Below the pieces are notes generated by a model that saw nothing but the letters and a program-made list of their open reading frames with translations, searched no databases and was not told the origin of the DNA. Positions 56,100 to 64,000 of a DNA stretch of 64,000 nucleotides are shown here, one piece after another. The stretch comes from Symbiodinium natans (Eukaryota > Sar > Dinophyceae > Suessiales > Symbiodiniaceae). Where the stretch lies: positions 107,298-171,297 of the forward strand of contig CAJNDS010000299.1 of NCBI GenBank assembly GCA_905221605.1. Direction: 5' to 3'. The translations under genes and the position numbers were made by a program. Position 1 is the first letter of the stretch. Each line of letters starts with the position of its first letter.

Positions 56100-58690
56100 C
56101 GTACTATGGAGGCCTCAGGAACAAGAACCAGGTAGTTCCTCTTTTCTCTTCTCTTTTTCTCCTCAATCCTAAAGTCGAAGGCTCTCGTGAGGAGAAGAGA
56201 AGGGAGAGAAGGAGGGAAAGATAAGAGGAACACGATTTTCATGGGAAGAGCCAAGAAAAGAATAGAAGAGAGATAAAACAAGGCGCAAAGAAGATGGTAC
56301 TCTTCTTTATCTATCCTCTCTCCCTTATCTCTCCGTTCCCTCTGTCTTTTCGAAATGAGAAAAACAAAAAGAAAGATGAAAAGAAGAAGGGTTAGGAAAA
56401 GAGCCGAAGAGATAGGCCGAAAAGAGGGGTATGGTGAAGTACGGCAAAGGTCCACGCACAAGGAGTCACCTTCTGCTTACCCTTCCACTGCTTGATTTTA
56501 CAAGCTCCTTTCTTGTGTTTTATCAGTTAAAATTAAAAGGAAACAGAAGGAGAGAAGGGAAAGGGAAGTGAGAGAGGAGAGACAACAAGGAGGCCATTTT
56601 AATTTCCTGTGAGTTATCAAAAGGAATGCAATATTATGGGAAGAGCAATGGAAAAAAAGAGTGGAAGAGAAATTAAGACAGGAGAGGGAGGTGCAAAAAT
56701 AAGGCAAAGAGAAGATGGTGCCGTTTTCATCTCACCTCTCGTTCTTATCTTCCTCTTCTCTGGTTCTTTTCCCTGTGAAATAAAAAAACAAAAGGAAGGA
56801 CAATGAACATATAAAGGAACCCGTTTTCGTTTTCCGTTTGGGCACAAGGAAAAAAACAGAGGCGATAGGGCGAGAGGAGGGGTTTGCTGAAGCATGGGGA
56901 GGGTGTACGGGCAAGGGGCCAACTCCGCCCACTTCCCCCATCCATTGAAAGAGGAAAAGGAACAGGGCCTCCATTCCCCTCTTATTCTTCCTTTCTTGCG
57001 TTTTTGTCGTTTAGAAGGGAACAGGAGAAGAGGAGGGAGAGAGAAGGAGAGAGGAGACATAAAAAGGGTTGCATTTTTAATGGGAAGAGCAAAGAAAAGA
57101 CCAGAAGAGAGATGATGGGAGAAGAGGGGGAGACAAAACAAGGCGCACAGAAAATGGGCAGATAAGAAGAGAGGAAAGGGAATGACCAAGTACAATGAGG
57201 AGTTCTTCAATTTCCCTCCCTATCTCTTATGTTACTTTTCCTTCTTGTGGGGTGTCCCTTTTTCTCTTGAAGATGCAGAAAACGATTGAAAAGGACACCC
57301 GTTCCATCGCCCATATGTAGGGAAAGAGAGAGAATCATGAGCATCAGCTGGGCTTGCTGCCAATCCAACATGGGCGTCCCTTTTAATCGCATTCTGTGTC
57401 CTTTTTTCTCGCTTGAAGATGCAGAAAACGATCCAAAAGCACATCTGTTGGAGGAAGAGAGAAGGAGAGAGGAGAGATACCAAGGATTGCATATTTAATG
57501 GGAAGAGCAAGGAAGAGAATAGAAGACAGATGAATAGAGAAGATGGCGCTCTTCTTTATCTATTCTCTCTCCCTTGTTTCTCCCTTCCCTCTTTCTTTTC
57601 GAAATGAGAAAAACAAAAAGGAAGAACTATGAGAAGGAGAAGAGTAAGGAAAGGAACAGAAGAGATAGGCCGAGAGGATGAATATGATGGAGTATTATGG
57701 AAAGGCTCACGCGCAAGGAGTCACCCTCTGCTTACCTTTTCACTGCTTTATCATATGAGTTCCTTTCTTGTGTTTTATCAGTTAAAAGGAAGCGGAAGAA
57801 GAGAAGGGAAAGGGAAGTGAGAGAGGAAAGATAACAAGGATGCTATGTTTCCCGAAGCGTGCTGCAAGGAATAGAAGAGACAGGAAGCAAGGAGACGGAA
57901 TCACAAAATAAGGCGCAAAGCTGTACATATCATCTCTCCCTTGTCTCTCCCTATTCCCTTTCGAACTAGAAAAAACCATTCTTGCTTTTCACAGATAGGT
58001 TCCCTCTCTCCTCTTCAGGAAATCCCCTTTCCCTTAGGTTGCTTTTTGAAGCGAATAAGAAAAATAGCAGATAAGAAGAGAGGAAAGGGTCAATTTCCCT
58101 CCCTATCTCTTATGTTGCTTTTCCTTCTTGTGGGGTGTCCCTGTTTCTCTTGAAGATGCAGAAAACGATTGAAAAGGACACCCGTTCCATCGCCCATGTG
58201 TAGGGAAAGAGAGAGAATCATGAGCATCAGCTGGGCTTGCTGCCAATCCAACACGGGCGTCCCTTTTAATCGCAGTCTGTGTCCTTTTTTCTCGCTTGAA
58301 GATGCAGAAAACGATCCAAAAGCACATCTGTTGGAGGAAGAGAGAAGGGGAAGAGCAAGGAAGAGAAGAGAAGACAGATGAATAGAGAAGAGGGAGAGAC
58401 AAAACAAGGCGCAGAGAAGATGGCACTCTTCTTTATCTATTCTCTCTCCCTTGTTTCTCCCTTCCCTCTTTCTTTTCGAAATGAGAAAAACAAAAAGGAA
58501 GAACTATGAGAAGGAGAAGAGTAAGGAAAGGAACAGAAGAGATAGGCCGAGAGGATGAATATGATGGAGTATTTTGGAAAGGCTCACGCGCAAGGAGTCA
58601 CCCTCTGCTTACCTTTCCACTGCTTTATCATATGAGTTCCTTTCTTGTGTTTTATCAGTTAAAAGGAAGCAGAAGAGAAGGGAAAAGCAA
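56100..58690. repeat. purine/pyrimidine-biased region with about 0.88-kb duplications
   Basis: 57210-57470 recurs at 58087-58340 with few differences (shared GCAGAAAACGATTGAAAAGG and GGGAAAGAGAGAGAATCATG). 57541-57810 recurs at 58418-58690. A more diverged copy of the latter is at 56290-56410. GA-rich runs alternate with CT-rich runs. Arg/Lys/Glu-rich and Ser/Leu/Phe-rich ORFs on the two strands, including a 197-codon one, are composition artefacts in my judgement. Confidence 0.8.
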
Positions 58691-60975
58691 AAATTGAGCC
58701 CAACATTTTAGGACCAGGGCTTGCGATCTGACCCTTTGGAGCAAAAATCGATTCCAAAATCTTGGGGACCAGGGCTTGCGATGTTACTCTTTGGAGCAAG
58801 AAATGAGCCCAAAATCTTAAAGACCGGGGCTTGCGATTTCACCTTTTGGAGCAAATACTGGGCCCAAAATCTTAGGGACCAGGGCTTGCAATTTGACTCC
58901 GTGGAGCACAAATCGACCCCGAAATCTTAGGGACCAGGGCTTGCGATTTGACTCTGTGGAGCACAAATCGACCCCGAAAACTTAGGGACCAGGGCTTGCG
59001 ATTTGACTCTTTGGAGCAAAAATCGACCCAAAAATCTAAGGGACCAGGGCTTGCGATTTTACTCTTTGGCGCAAAAACTGGGCCCCAAATCTTAGGGACC
59101 AGGGCTTGCGATGTCACTCTTTGGAGCAAAATTGAACCCAAAGTCTTAGGGACCAGGGCTTGCGATTTGACTCTTTGGAGCAAAAACTGTGCCCAAAATC
59201 TTAGGGAGCAGGGTTTGCGATTTGACTCTTTGGAGCAAAAACTGGGCCCCAAAGCTTAGGGACCAGGGCTTGCGGTTTGACTCTTTGGAGCAAAAATTGA
59301 ACCCGAAATCTTAGGGACCAGGGCTTGCGATTTGACTCTTTGAACCAAAAACTGGGCCCAAAATCTTAGGGACAAGGGCTTGCGATGTCACTCTTTGGAG
59401 CAAAAAATGAACCCAAAATCTTAGGGACCAGGGCTTGCGATTCGACTCTTTGGAGCAAAAACTGGGCCCCAAATCTTAGGGACCAGGGCGTGCGATTTGA
59501 CTCTTTGGAGCAAAAATTGAACCCAAAATCTTAGGGACCAGGGCTTGCGATTTGACTCATCGGAGCAAAAACTGGGCCCAAGATCTTAGGGACCAGGGCT
59601 TGCGTCACTCTTTGGAGCAACAATGAATGCAAAATCTTAGGGAGCAGGGCCTGCGATTTGACTCTTTGGAGCAAAAATTGAACCCAAAATCTTAGGGACC
59701 AGGGCTTGCGATTTGACTCTTTGGAGCAAAAACTGGGCCCAAGATCTTAGGGACCAGGGCTTGCGATGTCACTCTTTGGAGCAAAAAATGAACCCAGCGA
59801 TTTGACTCTTTGGAGCAAAAACTGGGCCCCAAATCTTAGGGACCAGGGCTTGCGATGTCACTCTTTGGAGCAAAAAACGAACCCAAAATCTTAAGGACCA
59901 GGGCTTGCGATGTCACTCTTTGGAGCAAAAATTGAACCCAAAATCTTAGGGACCAGGACTTGCGATGTCACTCTTTGGAGCAAAAACTGGGCCCCAAATC
60001 TTAGGGACCAGGGCTTGCGATGTCACTCTTTGGAGCAAAAAAATGAACCCAAAATCTTAGGGACCAGGGCTTGCGATGTTACTCTTTGGAGCAAAAACTG
60101 GGCCCCAAATCTTAGGGACCAGGGCTTGCGATGTCACTCTTTGGAGCAAAAAATGAACCCAAAATCTTAGGGACCAGGACTTGCGATGTCACTCTTTGGA
60201 GCAAAAACTGGGCCCCCAATCTTAGGGACCAGAGCTTGCGATGTCACTCTTTGGAGCAAAAATTGAACCCAAAATCTTAGGGACCAGGGCTTGCGATTTG
60301 ACCCTTCGGAGCAAAAACTGGGCCCCAAATCTTAGGGACCAGGGCTTGCGATGTTACTCTTTGGAGCAAAGATTGAACCCAAAATCTTAGGGACCAGGGC
60401 TTGCGATTTGACCCTTTGGAGCAAAAACTGGGCCCAACATCTTAGGGACCAGGGCTTGCGATTTGACTCTTTGGAGCAACTGGGCCCAAGATCTTAGGGA
60501 CCAGGGCTTGCGATGTCACTCTTTTGGGCAAGAAATGAGCCCAAAATCTTAGGGAGCAGGGCTTGCGATTTGACCCTTTGGAGCAAAAACTGTGCCCCAA
60601 ATCTTAGGGTCCAGGGCTTGCGGTTTGACTCTGTGGAGCAAAAATTGAACCCGAAATCTTCGGGACCAGGGCTTGCGATTTGACTCTTCGGGGCAAGAAA
60701 TGAGCCCAAAATCTTAAGGACCAGGGCTTGCTTTGGAGCAAAAAACTGAGTCCAAAATCTTAGGGACCAGGGCTTGCGATTTGACTCTTTGGAGCAAAAA
60801 CTGGGCCCCAAATAATAGGGACCAGGGCTTGCGATGTTACTCTTTGGGGCAGGAAATGAGCCCAAAATCTTAGGGACCAGGGCTTGCGATGTTACTCTTT
60901 GGGGCAAGAAATGAGCTCAAAATCTTAGGGACCAGGGCTTGCGATGTCACTTTTTGGAGCAAAAACTGTGCCCTA
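58690..60975. repeat. tandem array of about 60-bp units
   Basis: Unit: CTTAGGGACCAGGGCTTGCG, then AT(T/G)T(G/C)ACTCTTTGGAGC, then AAAAACTGGGCCCAAAAT or AAAAATTGAACCCAAAAT. Roughly 38 copies. Two unit types (ATTTGACTC and ATGTCACTC; CTGGGCCC and TGAACCC) often alternate, giving an approximate dimer. A few copies are truncated (near 59610, 59795, 60475, 60730). ORFs here (for example 58872-59252 minus) are repeat translations. Confidence 0.95.
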
Positions 60976-61335
60976 GTATTGCGGGGAGGAGGGCTCGTGA
61001 TTTAGAATTGGGAGGAGGCCCGGGCTCGTAAATTAGTATTGGGGGGAGGCCCGGGCTCGTGATTTAGTATTGTGGGAGGCCCGGGCTCGTGATTTAGTAT
61101 TGGGGGGAGGCCCGGGCTCGTGATTTAGTATTGGGGGGAGGCCCGGCCTCGTAATTTGGAGGCCCGGGCTCGTGATTTAGCCCGGGCTCGTGATTTTTAG
61201 CATTGGGGGGAGGCCCGGGCTCGTGATTTAGTATTGCGGGAAGGCCCGGGCTCGTAATTTAGTATTGGGGGGAGGCCCGGGCTCGTGATTTAGTATTGGG
61301 GGGAGGCCCGGGCTCGTGGTTTAGTATTGGGGGGA
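60976..61335. repeat. tandem array of about 31-bp GC-rich units
   Basis: Unit: TAGTATTGGGGGGAGGCCC then GGGCTCGTGATT. Around eleven copies; one region (61150-61200) is rearranged with units lacking the TATTGGGGGGAGG part. Confidence 0.95.
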
Positions 61336-61345
61336 GGAGGATGCC

Positions 61346-62235
61346 CCAGCCCCCACCCCCCATTTGGAAATAAATGAATTAATTGAATGAATTGAAGTTT
61401 TTTGAATTACTTCAATTAATTCAATTAATTGATTTATTTCCAAAGGGGAGGTGGAATTAATTGAATTAATTGAATTAATTCAATTATTTCAATTAATTCA
61501 AGTAATTCATTTATTTCCAAATGGGGGGGATTCCCCAGCCCCCACCCACCCCCTTTGGAAATAAATGAATTAATTGAATTAATTGAATTAATTGAATTAA
61601 TTGAATTAATTGAATTAATTGAATTAATTGAATTAATTGAATTAATTGAATTAATTGAATTAATTGAATTAATTGAATTAATTCAATTAATTCAATTAAT
61701 TCAATTAATTCAATTAATTCATTTAATTCATTTATTTCCAAAGGGGAGGTGGAATTAATTGAATTAATTGAATTCATTCAATTATTTCAATTCATTCAAT
61801 TAACTCAATTAATTCAATTAATTCAATTAATTCATTTGTTTCCAAATGGGGGGGATTCCCCAGCCCCCACCCCCCCCCCGGAATCCCCCCATTGGGAAAT
61901 AATTGAATTAATTGAATTAATTGAATTAATTGAATTAATTGAATTAATTGAATTAATTGAATTAATTGAATTAATTGAATTAATTGAATTAATTGAATTA
62001 ATTGAATCAATTCAATTAATTCAATTAATTCAATTAATTCAATTAATTCAATTAATTCAATTAATTCAATTAATTCAATTAATTCCACCCCCCCTTTGGA
62101 AATAAATGAATTAATTGAATTAATTGAACTAATTCAATTAATTCAATTAATTCAATTAATTCAATTAATTCATTTATTTCCAAAGGGGGGGGGTGGGGGC
62201 TGGGGAATCCCCCCCATTTGGAAATGACTGAACTA
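61346..62235. repeat. palindromic (TTGAATTAA)n hairpin arrays, block 1
   Basis: Four or more hairpins in a row. Each begins CC(A/T)TTTGGAAATAAATGAA or a variant, runs as TTGAATTAA nonamers, switches to the complementary TTCAATTAA phase in the middle and ends TTCATTTATTTCCAAA(T/G)GG. G or C runs separate them. Because the unit is 9 bp it translates as Ile-Glu-Leu on one half and Ile-Gln-Leu on the other, which explains the long ORFs; these are not genes. Confidence 0.95.
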
Positions 62236-62970
62236 ATTGAACGAAATTATTTAAACTATGGCGGCTCGATTTGGCCAAATTTTGCCGGGCAGCCTGCGGG
62301 CAAAATTTGGCCAAATCGGGTTGCTCTTCGTATGCCATGAGAAATGCGCGGCTCGATTTGGCCAAGTTTTGCCCGGAGGCTGCCCGGCAAAATTTGGCCA
62401 AATCGAGCCGCGCATTTCTCAGCGCGTACGACGAGCAGCCCGATTTGGCCAAATTTTGCCCGCAGACTTCCCGGCAAAATTTGGCCAAATCGAGCCGCGA
62501 TAGTTTAAATAATTTCGGGCCTCCAGCAAGGCGCGGCTCGATTTGGCCAGATTTTGCCGGGCAGTCTGCGGGCAAAATTTGGCCAAATCGGGCTGCTCGT
62601 CGAACGCGATGAGAAATGCGCGGCTCGATTTGGCCAAATTTTGCCGGGCAGCCTCCGGGCAAAATTTGGCCAAATCGAGCCGCGCCTTTCTGAAGGCCCG
62701 AAATTTTTAAACTATCGCGGCTCGATTTGGCCAAATTTTGCCGGGCAGCTTTCGGGCAAAATTTGGCCAAATCGGGCTGCCCTTCGTATGCGATGAGAAA
62801 TGCGTGGCTCGATTTGGCCAAATTTTGCCCGGAGGCTGCCCGGCTAAATTTGGCCAAATCGAGCTGCGATAGTTTAAATAATTTCGGGCCTCCAGAAAGG
62901 CGCGGCTCGATTTGGCCAAATTTTGCCGGGCAGCCTCCGGGCAAAATTTGGCCAAATCGAGCTGGGGGGG
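62236..62970. repeat. array of TTTGGCCAAA palindromes
   Basis: About six hairpin units of the form GCGGCTCGATTTGGCCAAA, TTTTGCC(C/G)G, a short GC loop, GGCAAAATTTGGCCAAAT and CGAGCCGCG, separated by spacers such as TATGCGATGAGAAATGCG and TAGTTTAAATAATTTCGGGC. The 256-codon minus ORF (62174-62944) and similar ones are repeat translations. Confidence 0.95.
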
Positions 62971-64000
62971 TGGGGTTTGGGGAATCCCCCCCATTTGGAA
63001 ATAAATGAATTAATTGAATTAATTGAATTAATTGAATTAATTGAATTAATTGAATTAATTAATTCAATGAATTCAATTAATTCCACCCCCCCTTTGGAAA
63101 TAAATGAATTAATTGAATTAATTGAATTAATTGAATTAATTGAATTAATTCAATTAATTCATTTATTTCCAAAGGGGGGGGAGGGGTGGGGGCTGGGGAA
63201 TCCCCCCCATTTGGAAATAAATGAATTAGTTGAATTAATTGAATTAATCGAAATAATTCAACTAATTCAATTAATTCAATTAATTCATTTATTTCCAAAG
63301 GGGAGGTGGAATTAATTGAACTAATTGAATTAATTGAATTAATTCCAATTAATTCAATTAATTCAATTAATTCAATTAATTCAATTAATTCAATTAATTC
63401 AATTAATTCAATTAATTCAATTAATTCAATTAATTCAATTAATTCATTTATTTCCAAAGGGGGGGGGTTCAATTAATTCAATTAATTCAATTAATTCAAT
63501 TAATTCAATTAATTCAATTAATTCAACTAATTCAATTAATTCCACCCCCCCTTTGGAAATAAATGAATTAATTGAATTAATTGATTAAATTCATTAAATT
63601 CCAGGGGGAAAGTGGAAATTAAGGAATTTAATGAATTAAATTCTGTCTGTGCAACCCTACAGGACCTAAAATAGGGTCTATTTGGAACATGGCTCTTGTG
63701 AATAAGTATACGTTTTGGGGCCTGTTTTCCTCTTGTAAATACGATTCCCAGCTTCCAAATAGACCCTATTTAAGCTGCACACGCCCCCACCCCCCATTTG
63801 GAAATAAATGAATTAATTGAATTAATTGAAGTTTTTTGAATTACTTCAATTAATTCAATTAATTAATTTATTTCCAAAGGGGAGGTGGAATTAATTGAAT
63901 TAATTGAATTAATTCAATTATTTCAATTAATTCAAGTAATTCATTTATTTCCAAATGGGGGGGATTCCCCAGCCCCCACCCACCCCCTTTGGAAATAAAT
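62971..64000. repeat. palindromic (TTGAATTAA)n hairpin arrays, block 2
   Basis: The same nonamer hairpins as block 1, up to the window end, interrupted by the family E hairpin (63668-63774). Sequence from about 63790 onward repeats 61356 onward almost base for base, so the satellite block is itself repeating. Confidence 0.93.
63668..63774. mobile_element. 107-bp hairpin element, family E
   Basis: Arms AAATAGGGTCTATTTGGAA and TTCCAAATAGACCCTATTT. It interrupts the AATTAATT satellite. A half copy (AAATAGGGTCTATTTGGAAG) lies at 56017-56037. Confidence 0.72.

Noticed and set aside
56617-57210. 197-codon minus ORF with hydrophobic and Arg/Lys stretches, like a membrane protein
   Set aside because: The composition follows from CT- and GA-rich blocks; equivalent ORFs recur in each duplicated copy and on both strands.
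58872-60907. Minus ORFs with repeating SQALVPKILG-type units, like a repeat protein
   Set aside because: The 60-bp unit is a multiple of three, so several frames stay open; nucleotide repeats explain everything and truncated units break the frame.
62174-62944. 256-codon minus-strand ORF, the longest in the window
   Set aside because: It translates the TTTGGCCAAA palindrome array (repeating KFC/QNLAKSSR-like pieces) and has mirror ORFs on the plus strand.
61511-63472. Long ORFs rich in Ile-Glu-Leu or Ile-Gln-Leu on both strands
   Set aside because: They are translations of the 9-bp satellite unit and exist in mirrored form on both strands.

Overview
The window looks like nuclear DNA of a microbial eukaryote, most probably a dinoflagellate. 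Evidence: (1) Arabidopsis-type telomere heptamers (TTTAGGG / CCCTAAA) are scattered in more than 60 internal tracts. (2) Genes are broken into short exons of about 40-130 bp by introns whose donors are often GC or GA rather than GT, with a strong AG|G acceptor context, which is the splice style reported for dinoflagellate nuclear genes. (3) A cox3-like fragment sits in an AT-rich block that looks mitochondrial. No single ORF in the window is a whole gene; the genes had to be assembled from exons by eye.

Layout. 0.86-3.8 kb: a complete ten-exon gene on the minus strand for an EEF1A-lysine-methyltransferase-like (METTL13 family) enzyme. 5.1-6.1 kb: part of an eIF4G-type MIF4G domain, minus strand. 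7-17 kb: isolated coding exons of unrecognised genes, mostly minus, between telomere-like tracts. 12.8-13.1 and 18.3-19.6 kb: AT-rich inserts resembling mitochondrial DNA, the second ending in a cox3-like reading frame. 19.8-20.05 kb: a large fold-back repeat. 21.5-32.4 kb: a series of very short, mostly phase-0 coiled-coil exons on the minus strand. 33-40 kb: further unidentified minus-strand exons. 43.5-52.9 kb: at least sixteen exons of a xanthine dehydrogenase/aldehyde oxidase-family gene on the minus strand (FAD-domain C-terminus, then molybdopterin domain). 54-55.3 kb: small fold-back elements. 56-58.7 kb: purine-rich sequence with imperfect ~0.88-kb duplications. 58.7-64 kb: satellite DNA in blocks (~60-bp array, 31-bp array, palindromic nonamer arrays, TTTGGCCAAA palindromes) with a 2.43-kb higher-order period.

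The confident genes all lie on the minus strand, consistent with the unidirectional gene arrays of dinoflagellates; only a few weaker exons read on plus. The recognised products (a translation-factor methyltransferase, a translation initiation scaffold, a molybdo-flavoenzyme, a long coiled-coil protein) share no obvious pathway. The feature most worth follow-up is the relation between telomere-like tracts and introns: tracts lie inside introns, in both orientations, and in several gene models the repeat itself supplies the GT donor (GTTTAGGG).

Limits: exon borders come from frame continuity and family resemblance read by eye; no alignment or search was run. No tRNA, rRNA, snRNA, CRISPR array or bacterial-type promoter was recognised.
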